Assembly: GCF_009857605.1 (NCBI RefSeq)
Contig: NZ_WWCT01000030.1
Span: forward strand, 1 to 64,000
Direction: 5' to 3'
Length of the DNA: 64,000 nucleotides
From: Duganella levis
GTDB lineage: Bacteria > Pseudomonadota > Gammaproteobacteria > Burkholderiales > Burkholderiaceae_D
Within the stretch, counting starts at the first letter, position 1, and the number at the start of each line of letters is the position of its first letter. Made by a program: the position numbers and the translations under genes. A model generated the notes under the pieces. It saw only the letters and a program-made list of their open reading frames with translations. It did no database searches and had not been told where the DNA came from. This document shows positions 42,851 through 51,892 of this stretch, piece after piece.

Positions 42851-45142
42851 TTAGCGGGCGCGCCAGACGGCTTTGCCGGCTTCGGCTGGCTGGTTCTGGC
42901 GGGCCGCTTCCTTGCGGGCGCGGACGTCGTCCAGCGTGGTGATGTTGTTTTCTTCTGCCGTCACTTTGGCCTGCACCGACGCCAGCACTTTTTGCGCGGC
43001 GCCCAGGCGACGGGTTTCCAATTCCAGCAATTGTTGTTTGGCGGCGGTCATCGCGGCCGTGGTGTCGGCGACTTTGCGTTGCATGGCGGCGTGCGCCTGC
43101 GCGGTCGCCAGCAGCGCTTGCTGAGCGGAGGCTTTGTCGGCCACGGCTTGCGTTGCAGCCAGTTCGGCCTGCTCGCGCTGCTGCATGGCTTGCGCTTCGG
43201 CCTGGGCTTCATCGGCGCGCTGACGGGCGCTGGCGGCGATGTTCTTTTCCGCTTCCAGACGGCTGGCGATGGCTTGCGAGGCGCGTACTTCAGACGCGGC
43301 GGTGATGCGCTGCTGCGTCAGCTTCTGGTCAATCAGCGCCAGCGATTTGCGCTCGGCTTCGATGAATGCACGTTCGGCAACCAGCAGCTCTTCCGCCTTG
43401 ACGGCTTTTTCCTGTTCCACGCGGGCGCGTTCGGCGTGCACTGCACCCAGCTCTACCGCCAGTCGCGCTTGCGCTGCCAGTGCCTGGGCGGAGATGGCTT
43501 TCTGTTCGGCTTCGGCCGACACTTGCGCCGCCATCACGCGTGACGCCTCGGCTTGCTGTTCGGCGGCGGCGGCCAGGCGTTCCTCGGCTTCCTGCTGCTG
43601 ACGCAGCGCTTCGGTCTGCGCGCGCTCGGCGGCCACGCGCTGTTGCGCGGCGTCGGTGGCGCGTTGTTCGGCGTCCAGTTTGGCGTTCAGTGCGATGATG
43701 GCTTGCTGTTCGGTGGCGGCGCGTTCCTGTTCCGCTTGCAGCAGCGCGGCGGCGCGACCGGCGCGTTCGGTGGCCAGCGCGCTGGCGGCGTTCTGCGCTT
43801 CGACATGTTGCGCCAGCGTGGCGATTTCCGCTTGTTCGGCAGCGTTCTGGCTGGCGGCCAGTTCGGTGGCGGCGCGTGCCAGTGCTGCCCGTTCGTTGGC
43901 CAGGTCGGCGGAACGCTGCTGCTCCAGGCTGTCGGCGCGGGCGGCGTCGGCAGCGGCTGCGTCGGCGGCCTGGCGCTGTTTGGCTTGGTCCAGTGCGGCG
44001 CTTTCCGCCTCGACCTTGGTCAGCGTGGCCAGTTCGGCATCCTCTTCGGCCTGCACGCGGGCCAGTGCGACAGCGCGCAGCTGATTGTCGACTTCGAGGC
44101 GCGCTTCGGTGGCGGCCAGGATGCGGGCGTCGGCTTCGCGCCGTGCTTGCGCGCTGGCGGCGGCGACCGCTTCCATGCGTTCACGGTGGATGGCGGCGTC
44201 GCGGATTTCTTTTTCGGTTTGCAGGCGCAGGCGCAGCGATTGCGCGGCACTGTGCTCGGATTCGGCCTTGGCCTGGGCGATCTGTTCGCGCTCCTGCTCC
44301 AGGTGGGCCAGTGCGCGAGCTTCTTCCAGCGCACGGGCTTCGGCGGCCGAGCGTTTGTAGGCGGCTTCCAGCGCGATCTTGTCGGCGCGTTCGCGCTGCT
44401 TGGTCAGTTCCAATGCTTCGGTTTCGGCTTCGGCCAGTTGCTGGGCGGTCTGGCGGGCGCCGGCGGCGTGCCGTTCGCGTTCGCGCGCCAGCGTGGCGAC
44501 GCGGGCGTCGGCCGAGGCGATGCCGACCACTTCTTCCTTGGCGGCCTGGACGGCGGCGACGCGTTCAGCCGCTTGCAGGCGGGCCTGTTCGGTCTGCTCT
44601 TGCAATTCGGCGGCGGCGCGCGCGGCCTGTTGCGCCAGTTCGGCGTCGGTGGCGATTTGTTCGTGGGCGCGTTTGCGGTTTTCTTCTTCGGCGCGGGTGC
44701 GTTCTTCAGCGGCCTGGCGGATCTGGTTGTCGGCTTCGGCACGCGCGCGCAGGCCGGCGGTTTCCTGTTTGACGGCATCCAGTCGGGCCACGCTGGCCTG
44801 GGCGGCGGCGCGCATCGATTCCAGCCGTTCCTGGTTGGCGGTGATCGCCGCTTCCGAGGCCTGGGCGTTTTGCAGCGCCACGGCGGCGGCGGCGGCGTCG
44901 ATGGCGGCGCGGTCTTCGGCCAGCGCTCGGGCGCGGGACTCGGCATGGGCGCGGCTTTCGGCGGCGCAGGCGGCCTTGGCTTCAGCTTCGACCCGGGCGA
45001 TGGCTTCCTGGATGGCTTTCATTTCCATCGCTGCGCGCGGCAACTGGGCCGGAACAGCGGTGTCGTCTGCATACACGCTGGCCATCGGCAATGGCAGCCG
45101 GGTGGCGTCGTCGCGTTCTTGTTTGACCAGTTGTGCTTGCAT
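42851..45142 (-). CDS. 763-residue coiled-coil Ala/Glu/Arg-rich protein
   Basis: After ~40 residues it is one long low-complexity coiled coil of Ala, Glu, Gln and Arg (…ALAEDRAAIDAAAAAVALQN…, …EARALEEARALAHLEQERE…), ending …ARQNQPAEAGKAVWRAR. No signal peptide, membrane segment or enzyme motif. Composition is like TolA, colicin and flagellar/filament spacer coiled coils; a cytoskeletal or scaffolding role is possible but not shown. The first residues MQAQLVKQERDDATRLPLP are less repetitive. Start ATG 45142 has GAGACTCTC-type upstream; the gene stands between a kinase and a palindrome. Homology search would be swamped by composition. Confidence 0.75.
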   Translation of the reverse strand: MQAQLVKQERDDATRLPLPMASVYADDTAVPAQLPRAAMEMKAIQEAIARVEAEAKAACAAESRAHAESRARALAEDRAAIDAAAAAVALQNAQASEAAITANQERLESMRAAAQASVARLDAVKQETAGLRARAEADNQIRQAAEERTRAEEENRKRAHEQIATDAELAQQAARAAAELQEQTEQARLQAAERVAAVQAAKEEVVGIASADARVATLARERERHAAGARQTAQQLAEAETEALELTKQRERADKIALEAAYKRSAAEARALEEARALAHLEQEREQIAQAKAESEHSAAQSLRLRLQTEKEIRDAAIHRERMEAVAAASAQARREADARILAATEARLEVDNQLRAVALARVQAEEDAELATLTKVEAESAALDQAKQRQAADAAAADAARADSLEQQRSADLANERAALARAATELAASQNAAEQAEIATLAQHVEAQNAASALATERAGRAAALLQAEQERAATEQQAIIALNAKLDAEQRATDAAQQRVAAERAQTEALRQQQEAEERLAAAAEQQAEASRVMAAQVSAEAEQKAISAQALAAQARLAVELGAVHAERARVEQEKAVKAEELLVAERAFIEAERKSLALIDQKLTQQRITAASEVRASQAIASRLEAEKNIAASARQRADEAQAEAQAMQQREQAELAATQAVADKASAQQALLATAQAHAAMQRKVADTTAAMTAAKQQLLELETRRLGAAQKVLASVQAKVTAEENNITTLDDVRARKEAARQNQPAEAGKAVWRAR

Positions 45143-45245
45143 GAGAGTCTCGCTGAGAGGATTTTCCGAGCTCTCATTATCACGGACGCGTCAAGCAAGC
45201 CGAGCGGCAAGAAGAGGCGGAAACACCCGCCTATTCTCGGATTGG

Positions 45246-46247
45246 TCAGATCGCCAGCGGCGGCTCGTCCATCAAGGCGACCTGCTCGCGCAGCTCCAGG
45301 ATGCGGTCCTGCCAGTAGCGCTGGGTGTTGAACCACGGAAACGCCTGCGGGAAGGCCGGATCGTCCCAGCGCCGCGCCAGCCAGGCCGAATAATGGATCA
45401 GGCGCAAGGTGCGCAGCGCTTCGACCAGGTGCATCTGGCGCGGGTTGAAGTCGCCGAAATCCTCGTAGCCGGCCAGGATGTCGCTCATCTGGCGCACCTG
45501 TTCGCCACGCTCGCCGGACAGCATCATCCACAGATCCTGGATCGCCGGGCCCATGCGGGCGTCGTCGAAGTCGACAAAGTGCGGGCCGGCGTCGGTCCAC
45601 AGCACGTTGCCGCCGTGACAATCGCCATGCAGGCGCAGCTGCGGCAGTTCGCCGGCGCGGTCATAGGCACGCCGTACGCCATCCAGCGCCTGCTGGGAAA
45701 TCGCCGCGTACGACGCCTTCAGGTCCAGCGGAATGAAATCATTGTCCTGCAAGAATGCGCACGGCTCGGTGCCGAAGGTGTCGATGTCCAGCGCCGGCCG
45801 GTGGGCGAACGGCCGCACGGCGCCGATCGCGTGGATGCGGCCGATGTAGCGGCCGGTCCATTCCAGCACCGCCGGGTCGCCCAGCTCCGGCGCGCGGCCG
45901 CCGTGGCGGGTGAACACGGAAAAGCGGAAGCCGGCATGCAGGTGCAAGGTGGTGCCATGCAGCGCCAGCGGCGGCACCGCCGGGATTTCGGCGTCCGCCA
46001 GCTCCTGCGTGAACGCGTGTTCTTCAAGGATGGCGTCGTCGCTCCAGCGGCCGGGACGGTAGAACTTGACCACCAGCGGCTTGTCGTCTTCGATGCCGAC
46101 CTGGTAGACGCGGTTTTCATAGCTATTAAGCGCCAGCAGGCGGCCATCGCCGCGCAGGCCGATGCTGTCGAGGGCGTCGAGCACGCAGTCCGGGCTCAAG
46201 GCGGAATAAGGGTGAGATTGCGGGTGAGATTCGGTCATAAGCGCCAT
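45246..46247 (-). CDS. srkA: stress response kinase A (SrkA/YihE)
   Basis: 333 residues (or 330 from ATG 46238; neither has a good ribosome site). Choline-kinase/APH fold: ALNSYENRVYQVGIEDDK and VVKFYRPGRWSDDAILEEH (Lys/Glu pair), catalytic HGDCHGGNVLW and metal site HFVDFDDARMGPAIQDLW. Text is close to E. coli SrkA, a Ser/Thr kinase that dampens death signalling under envelope and oxidative stress. Single gene here, divergent from the SEC-C protein gene. Confidence 0.95.
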   Translation of the reverse strand: MALMTESHPQSHPYSALSPDCVLDALDSIGLRGDGRLLALNSYENRVYQVGIEDDKPLVVKFYRPGRWSDDAILEEHAFTQELADAEIPAVPPLALHGTTLHLHAGFRFSVFTRHGGRAPELGDPAVLEWTGRYIGRIHAIGAVRPFAHRPALDIDTFGTEPCAFLQDNDFIPLDLKASYAAISQQALDGVRRAYDRAGELPQLRLHGDCHGGNVLWTDAGPHFVDFDDARMGPAIQDLWMMLSGERGEQVRQMSDILAGYEDFGDFNPRQMHLVEALRTLRLIHYSAWLARRWDDPAFPQAFPWFNTQRYWQDRILELREQVALMDEPPLAI

Positions 46248-46302
46248 TGTACGGGGCGCGGCGTGTATACTGTCTGCTTACCCCAAATAAAAAGAGCAAA
46301 AT

Positions 46303-46998
46303 ATGCAACTCGACCAGCCTTTGAGCGAAAAAGAATTCGACGAACTGGACAGCTTCCTGCTGTCCGACCGCAGCCCTGAAGATGCCATGACCATGGACAT
46401 CCTGCACGGTTACCTGACTGCCATCGCGATTGGCCCGGAAACCATCATGCCGGCCGAATGGCTGAAAAAGGTATGGGGCAAGGAAGAGACCGACGTGCCG
46501 AAGTTCAAGCACGAAAAGGAAGAACAACGCATCCTCGAACTGATCATGCGCTTCATGAACGAAGTGCTGGTGACGTTTGAAGTGGCGCCGAAGGAGTTCG
46601 AGCCGCTGTTCGTCGAGCACGAGCACGAAGGCCAGACCCTGATCGACGCCGAAGCCTGGTGCTGGGGCTTCTGGGAAGGCATGGAGCTGCGTCCGGGTTC
46701 GTGGGATCCGATCTGGGAGTCCGAAGTGGGCGACCTGATGCGTCCAATCTACCTGCTGGGCGCCGACGAGATCGAGGAAGAGGAACTGCCGCTGGTGGAA
46801 GACCCGGTCAAGGCCCACAAGCTGGCGCAGGAACTGGAAGCCAACCTGCCGGCCATCTACAAGTTCTGGGTGCCGCGCCGCAAACCTGCGGTCGAGACCG
46901 TCAAGCGCGAGGAGCCGAAAGTCGGCCGCAATGACGACTGCCCTTGCGGCAGCGGCAAGAAGTTCAAGAAGTGCCACGGCGCTGACACCGCCGAGTAA
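46303..46998 (+). CDS. UPF0149 (YecA/YgfB-like) protein with C-terminal SEC-C zinc motif
   Basis: 231 residues. Helical UPF0149 domain (~10-190: LSEKEFDELDSFLLSD… MDILHGYLTAI… LIDAEAWCWGFWEGMELRP…) and a C-terminal SEC-C motif (VGRNDDCPCGSGKKFKKCHG), the zinc knuckle of SecA and its partners. The SEC-C part may bind SecB or ribosomes, as in E. coli YecA; role otherwise unknown. Hairpin at 47011 follows the stop. Confidence 0.92.
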   Translation: MQLDQPLSEKEFDELDSFLLSDRSPEDAMTMDILHGYLTAIAIGPETIMPAEWLKKVWGKEETDVPKFKHEKEEQRILELIMRFMNEVLVTFEVAPKEFEPLFVEHEHEGQTLIDAEAWCWGFWEGMELRPGSWDPIWESEVGDLMRPIYLLGADEIEEEELPLVEDPVKAHKLAQELEANLPAIYKFWVPRRKPAVETVKREEPKVGRNDDCPCGSGKKFKKCHGADTAE

Positions 46999-47010
46999 TC
47001 CGCGCAATGC

Positions 47011-47031
47011 CAGAGGGACGGCGTCCCTCTG
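47011..47031. repeat. short perfect hairpin in the mntH 5' region
   Basis: CAGAGGGACG G CGTCCCTCTG, ten base pairs around one base. No T-run. It lies 13 bp after the SEC-C gene stop and 39 bp before the mntH start, so it may be an mRNA 3' block or a weak regulatory hairpin. Confidence 0.55.
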
Positions 47032-47069
47032 TCTCCAGTAAAATGCAGGCATCATTGTTCAGGATGCCT

Positions 47070-48398
47070 ATGTTCTCCCTGCCCTTCAAGCTGCCCACCA
47101 CGGCCACCGCGCCGTTCTGTCCTTCCGAAGTAGCCGGCACCGTCGCGGTGCCCGAGAGCGATCCGTTCTGGAAAAAAGTCATCCGCTTCGCCGGGCCCGG
47201 CCTGCTGATTTCGGTCGGCTATATGGACCCGGGCAACTGGGCCACGGCGATCCAGGGCGGCTCGCAGTTCGGCTACCAGCTGCTGTTCGTGGTCGTGCTG
47301 TCCAGCCTGGCGGCGATCGTGCTGCAATGCCTGAGCATGCGGCTCGGCATCGTCACCGGCAAAGACTTGGCCGTGCACTGCCGCGAACAATATTCGCCGG
47401 CGGTCGGCAAGACGCTGTGGGGCTTCGCCGAGATTTCCATCATCGCCTGCGACCTGGCCGAAGTGCTGGGCTGCGCGCTCGCCTTCAAGCTGCTGCTGGG
47501 CGTGTCGCTGCCGGTCGGCGTGGCGCTGACCGCGCTCGACACGCTGATCGTGCTGGGTCTGAAGGGCAAAGGCTTCCGCCAGGTCGAGGCCATCGTGCTG
47601 GGACTGATCCTGACGGTGGCGATCTGCCTGTTCGCCGAGCTGGTGTTCGTCAAGCCGGACTGGCATGCAGTGGCGGCCGGGCTGGTGCCGTCGCTCAGCG
47701 CGCTGTCGTCACGCGAACCGCTGTACCTGGCCATCGGCATTCTCGGCGCGACGGTGATGCCGCACAATCTCTACCTGCATTCGTCGGTGGTGCAGACGCG
47801 CGTGGTGCGCCGCGACGACGCAGCGCGGCGCGAAGCCATCGGCCTGTCACGCATTGACACCGTGGTGTCCTTGCTGCTGGCCCTGCTGATCAACGGCGCC
47901 ATCCTGGTACTGGCGGCGGCCGCGTTCTACCAGCCGGGCAGCAGCCGCGTGCTCGACATCGACGACGCCTACCGCCTGTTGGAACCGGTGGCCGGCACCG
48001 CGCTGGCCGCCATTCTGTTCGGCCTGGCGCTGCTGGCGTCCGGCCAGAGTTCGACCTTCACCGGCACCATCGCCGGGCAAGTGATCATGGAAGGCTTTTT
48101 GAAACTGAAGATCCCATGCTGGCAGCGGCGCGCCATCACCCGTGGGCTGGCCCTGATCCCGGCCATGATCGGTGTCATCGTGCTGGGCGAACACTCGGTC
48201 GGCACGCTGCTGGTGCTGAGCCAGGTGGTGCTGAGCATGCAGCTGCCGTTCGCCATGTATCCGCTGGTGAGCCTGACATCGCAGCGCCGCATCATGGGCA
48301 ACTTCGTCAACGCCTGGTGGACCACCACGCTGGCCTGGTTCCTGTTCGCTGTCATCTCGGCCGCCAACGCCTGGCTGGTGTGGCAGGCGTTTTCCTGA
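47070..48398 (+). CDS. mntH: Nramp-type divalent metal transporter (MntH)
   Basis: 442 residues from ATG 47070 (AGGA six bases before); ATG 47064 and 47043 are also in frame. Eleven helices. DPGN metal-binding motif in SVGYMDPGNWATAIQGG (TM1) and the MPHN motif in ATVMPHNLYLHSS (TM6) are intact, so it is a functional-looking Mn(II)/Fe(II) proton symporter. The long N-terminus (~30 residues before TM1) is slightly extended. No MntR or Fur site is evident; the hairpin at 47011 is the only structure upstream. Confidence 0.95.
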   Translation: MFSLPFKLPTTATAPFCPSEVAGTVAVPESDPFWKKVIRFAGPGLLISVGYMDPGNWATAIQGGSQFGYQLLFVVVLSSLAAIVLQCLSMRLGIVTGKDLAVHCREQYSPAVGKTLWGFAEISIIACDLAEVLGCALAFKLLLGVSLPVGVALTALDTLIVLGLKGKGFRQVEAIVLGLILTVAICLFAELVFVKPDWHAVAAGLVPSLSALSSREPLYLAIGILGATVMPHNLYLHSSVVQTRVVRRDDAARREAIGLSRIDTVVSLLLALLINGAILVLAAAAFYQPGSSRVLDIDDAYRLLEPVAGTALAAILFGLALLASGQSSTFTGTIAGQVIMEGFLKLKIPCWQRRAITRGLALIPAMIGVIVLGEHSVGTLLVLSQVVLSMQLPFAMYPLVSLTSQRRIMGNFVNAWWTTTLAWFLFAVISAANAWLVWQAFS

Positions 48399-48466
48399 AT
48401 CCAGCGCAATATGCGCAGCGGCACGCGGCGCTATAAAGGAAGGCCCGCCGTCACCAAGGAGCCGCC

Positions 48467-48892
48467 GTGCGCTATCCACTGCTTGTCGCCGCCAGTTTGC
48501 TGGCTTGTCTGCCCGCAGCCGCAGCACCGGTCATCTTCGACTGCCCACGCGTGATCGACATCGCCCAAACCACGCGCACCAGCGACCGTTCGTGGGAGCT
48601 GGTGGCCGACAGCGAACTGCCGCCGGCCACGCTGGTCAACGTGACGGTGTACACCCAGCATCCCAGCGACGGCGGCAATCTCGTGCCCGACCAGACGGAG
48701 CGCCAGGACGAGACCGAAGTCACGCTGTGGCGCCTGCCGCCCGATTCGGCCCCCTACTGGATGGCCTGCGTCTACCGCCAGTCGCGCATCCTGCTGGCCA
48801 AGCCGATCCCGCTCGAGGCCAGGCAGTGTAGGCTTACCACCGCGCTACTTGGCCAGCAAGCCGGCGATGTCCTGACCTTTGTCTGCGAGTGA
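48467..48892 (+). CDS. secreted STY0301-like protein
   Basis: 141 residues from GTG 48467. Signal peptide MRYPLLVAASLLACLPAAAA, then FDCPRVIDIAQTTRTSDRSW… and …YWMACVYRQSRILLAKPIP, ending …VLTFVCE. The order ‘CP…, W…, YW.ACVY, L.KP’ matches the STY0301 family of unknown function. Three or more cysteines suggest disulfides in the periplasm. Follows mntH by 68 bp; its stop region overlaps the next gene's candidate extension. Confidence 0.7.
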   Translation: MRYPLLVAASLLACLPAAAAPVIFDCPRVIDIAQTTRTSDRSWELVADSELPPATLVNVTVYTQHPSDGGNLVPDQTERQDETEVTLWRLPPDSAPYWMACVYRQSRILLAKPIPLEARQCRLTTALLGQQAGDVLTFVCE

Positions 48893-48933
48893 GTCAGCGC
48901 TACAATGACGGAAGCCCCATCACAGCAATCACG

Positions 48934-49824
48934 ATGTTAAGAAAGCAAAAGAACCTGCCGCCGCGCGTGCTGGCCACCGAGACGCCAGAACAGGCGGCCG
49001 CCAACAAGCTGGCGCGCGAACAGCGCGATGCGCAAGTGCGCGGCGTCAGTTCCATCCAAGAGATGCGCGAGGCCATCAAGCAGACTGCCCGCGCGCTGCC
49101 TGCCATGACCACGGTGCCACGCGTGCGCGGACTCGGCGCCGCCGACTTCCGCCAGCGCGCCACGCTAGGCCTGCCGTTCCTGATTGAGGGTGTGGTCGGC
49201 CGCTGGCCGCTGAGCGCCCACACGCCGGACCTGCTGCGCGAAAAGCACAGCCACATGGCGGTGCGCGCGCGCGTCGGCGATTACATCAACACCGCCTTCG
49301 CACCTGACCGCGCCATGCAGGACATGACCATGGCCGAGTATCTCGACCTGGCCGAACGTACCGAAGGCCTGCCGCCCTATCTGGGCAACCTGGAACTGCG
49401 TGAATTGAACAGCATGTGCCACTGGCCGACCTGGTTCGACAAGATGGGGCCGGCGCGCTTCTGGGTTGGTCCGGCTGGCACGCTGACGCCACTGCATTGC
49501 GATTACGATGACAATATCTTCGCGCAGATCTGGGGCAGCAAGCGCATCTTCCTGGCGCCGCCCCATCATGATGAATTCCTGTACACCAGGGAAGCCAGCG
49601 CCATGCTGTTTGGCTCGCCGTTCGATCCGGAAGCGCCCGACTACGAGCGCTTCCCGCTGGCTCGCCAGGCCACGCTGATCGAGGTGCTGGTGCAGCCGGG
49701 CGACATGCTGTATGTACCGGCCGGCTGGTATCACCAGGTGCGCGCGCTGACGTTTTCGCTGTCGTCCAACCGCTGGGCGCGCGGCGTGCCGCTGGCGCTC
49801 AGCGCATTGACGCCACCGGCTTAG
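48934..49824 (+). CDS. cupin-like (JmjC-type) Fe(II)/2-oxoglutarate oxygenase
   Basis: 296 residues from ATG 48934. C-terminal double-stranded beta-helix with metal triad HCDYDD (~187) and GWYHQV (His ~262); …PLHCDYDDNIFAQIWGSKRIFLAPP… is the typical cupin_8 motif. Related proteins hydroxylate ribosomal or other protein side chains; target unknown. An ORF reading from 48889 would overlap the preceding gene, so the internal ATG is preferred. Its TAG overlaps the next minus-strand gene's stop. Confidence 0.85.
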   Translation: MLRKQKNLPPRVLATETPEQAAANKLAREQRDAQVRGVSSIQEMREAIKQTARALPAMTTVPRVRGLGAADFRQRATLGLPFLIEGVVGRWPLSAHTPDLLREKHSHMAVRARVGDYINTAFAPDRAMQDMTMAEYLDLAERTEGLPPYLGNLELRELNSMCHWPTWFDKMGPARFWVGPAGTLTPLHCDYDDNIFAQIWGSKRIFLAPPHHDEFLYTREASAMLFGSPFDPEAPDYERFPLARQATLIEVLVQPGDMLYVPAGWYHQVRALTFSLSSNRWARGVPLALSALTPPA

Positions 49825-50816
49825 TCACCCTGCGCGTCTTCCGACTCCAGTTCCGGTGGCACGTTGTAGATGAAAGCCTTGCTGTCGAACATGATCTTCC
49901 AAGTCTTGGCTTCGATCGGCGCGCCGTATTGGGTACCCTTGGCGGTCACCGTCAGCGGTCCCGGCAGCGGGCCGGTGACCGGCGCGGTGGCATAGGTCCA
50001 GCGCGCATGTTCGCAGCGCAGCGGCTGGTGCTGGAGCAGCAGATCGCCGGCGGCGATGTCCTCCTTCGGCGCGTCTTCCTGCAGGCTCTGGTAATGGGTC
50101 ACCTGCTTTTCCCACTCGGCGTAGTTGGCATTGGCCTGCGCGCAATCGGGGCCGGGATCGGCGTCGGCAGCGGCGCGGAAGCTGGCCAGCTGGTCGATGG
50201 TGTCGCCATGCGGCGCCAGCACCACATTGCTGACCGTGACCCGCTCGGCCTTGGGATCGAGGCCGTCCTGCACCTTGATCACCCAGCTCCAGGTGTTCTC
50301 CGATAAGGCTTCGAAGCGCACTTTTTCCGGCGTGATCGGCGCCGCGCTGTCGTAGCGCTGCGCCTCGCCGACTTCCACCAGGCCGTCGCCGCCCTTGCCA
50401 TCCGAGCGGATCTGGAACACGCCGTAGAAATGATTGCCGGTGCCGCTCAGCGATGTGCCGCTGGTGGCGAAGTACAGTTCGTCGCTGGCGTCCACCGACT
50501 CGATGCGCGCCTGCTGCACCACCCGTACCAGGAATGGTTCGTTGCTCTGGTCGACGAACACCCAGCCTTTTTTCTCGGGCGAGTACTTACCATAGTTGCG
50601 GGTCATCGATTCGTCGATCGAGGCGGCTTCGTCGATCTTGACCAGTACCGGCCCTTTGTTAGCTTTGTAGAAGGCTGCGGCCACCAGCACAATCGCCAGC
50701 ACGCCCAGCGTGGCCAGCACATACAGTATGTAGCGGCCCCAGCGGCGTGGCTTTTTCTCAGGTGGTGGCGGTTCGGTCGAGACGACCGGCGGGACGGGTT
50801 CCAGGATATCGGACAT
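49821..50816 (-). CDS. 331-residue single-pass membrane protein of unknown function
   Basis: A short Pro-rich cytoplasmic part (~1-27, …PPPPEKKPRRWGR…), one helix (~29-52: YILYVLATLGVLAIVLVAAAF), then a ~280-residue outer domain rich in beta-strand text (…LYFATSGTSLSGTGNHFYGVF…). No enzyme motif recognised. Cysteines are few. Convergent with the cupin gene by two bases. Listed as conserved-looking hypothetical. Confidence 0.65.
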   Translation of the reverse strand: MSDILEPVPPVVSTEPPPPEKKPRRWGRYILYVLATLGVLAIVLVAAAFYKANKGPVLVKIDEAASIDESMTRNYGKYSPEKKGWVFVDQSNEPFLVRVVQQARIESVDASDELYFATSGTSLSGTGNHFYGVFQIRSDGKGGDGLVEVGEAQRYDSAAPITPEKVRFEALSENTWSWVIKVQDGLDPKAERVTVSNVVLAPHGDTIDQLASFRAAADADPGPDCAQANANYAEWEKQVTHYQSLQEDAPKEDIAAGDLLLQHQPLRCEHARWTYATAPVTGPLPGPLTVTAKGTQYGAPIEAKTWKIMFDSKAFIYNVPPELESEDAQGD

Positions 50817-50890
50817 GGTTTCTGTAGATCATTGTTAGTAAGTTGATATCTACGGATCGTAATGCCAAAAGGAAAAAGACGGCGCGCGAT

Positions 50891-51769
50891 TCACCTGGCG
50901 ACGGGCGCCAGCACGAAGGTGGCGACATCATCCAGTGTCGGCGCCAGCCAGCGCATTGGCGCCGCCAGCGTGGCTACCAGCGTGGTGTGGCTGACATGGT
51001 CGTAGTACAACTCCTGCACCGGCACGTGCTGCGCCCGCAGTGCGGTGGCCAGATGACCGGTATTGCGTGCCGGGTTGACCAAGCTGTCGCTGCGCGCCGC
51101 AATCAGCAATGCCGGCGGCGATGACGCCGTCACATGATGGATGGGCTGCGATGCCGGCGGCGTATCCGGAAAGTGAAACACCGGCCTGGTGGTCGGGTTT
51201 TCTATCGGTAAAAAATCGTAGGGACCAGCCAGGCCGATCCAGCCACGCAATGCCGATGGCGCCATGCCCTGCTCTGCCAGCCAGCGTGGGTCCAGTGCGA
51301 TCATTGCCGCGTTGTAGGCGCCGGCGCTATGCCCCATGACAAACAGGCGTTGCGGATCGCCGCCGTATTGCGTGGCGTGCTGGCGCGTCCAGGCCACGGC
51401 TTGCGCCACGTCCTTGAGAAAATCGGGATAACTGACTTCCGGATACAGGCGGTAATCGGCAATCACCGCCACGATGCCGCGCGACGCCAGCGCGCGGCCG
51501 ACAAACGCATAGTCGCCCCGCTCGCCGTCCACCCAGTTGCCGCCATAGAAAAACACCACCACCGGCGCCGCAGTCTGGCCAGCTTGCACGGCATGCGGAC
51601 GGTAGACGTCCAGCTTGTGGCGCGGACCATCGCCGTAGGCCAGGTCCAGCGTGCGTTCGGAAGCGCCGCCTGGCGACAAGGCGTTAAGCGTCGTCAACGG
51701 CGAGCAGGCGGCCAGCGCCAGCAGCAACAGCGGCAACGCCACCAGCAACATCAGGGAGGATCGGGACAT
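50891..51769 (-). CDS. alpha/beta-hydrolase lipoprotein (BD-FAE-like esterase)
   Basis: 292 residues. Lipobox LAAC (Cys22) after MSRSSLMLLVALPLLLLALA. Mature part: HGG-type oxyanion motif FFYGGNWVDGERGDY, Ser in MGHSAGAYN (~152), Asp/His in …DSLVNPA… and …DHVSHTT. It belongs to the carboxylesterase/acetyl-esterase group with the ‘GGNW’ variant of HGGG. Acts at the inner or outer membrane surface; substrate unknown. Confidence 0.85.
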   Translation of the reverse strand: MSRSSLMLLVALPLLLLALAACSPLTTLNALSPGGASERTLDLAYGDGPRHKLDVYRPHAVQAGQTAAPVVVFFYGGNWVDGERGDYAFVGRALASRGIVAVIADYRLYPEVSYPDFLKDVAQAVAWTRQHATQYGGDPQRLFVMGHSAGAYNAAMIALDPRWLAEQGMAPSALRGWIGLAGPYDFLPIENPTTRPVFHFPDTPPASQPIHHVTASSPPALLIAARSDSLVNPARNTGHLATALRAQHVPVQELYYDHVSHTTLVATLAAPMRWLAPTLDDVATFVLAPVAR

Positions 51770-51892
51770 GGCAAGGCAATCAGGGTGGATAGCGACAGGC
51801 TACTCTAGCCCAGCAGCAAGCGCGCCACCGTGCGGCACGCCACCGCCACAATCACTGCCGCTGATGCTTGACGCACCATCGCCGTCCGCTTG

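Noticed and set aside
43553..45331. Glycine-rich 592-residue antisense open frame
   Set aside because: Mirror of the Ala/Glu coiled-coil gene on the other strand; composition is what antisense of GCx-rich codons gives.
47011..47031. Manganese riboswitch before mntH
   Set aside because: Only a simple 10-bp hairpin is present; there is no yybP-ykoY-like structure.
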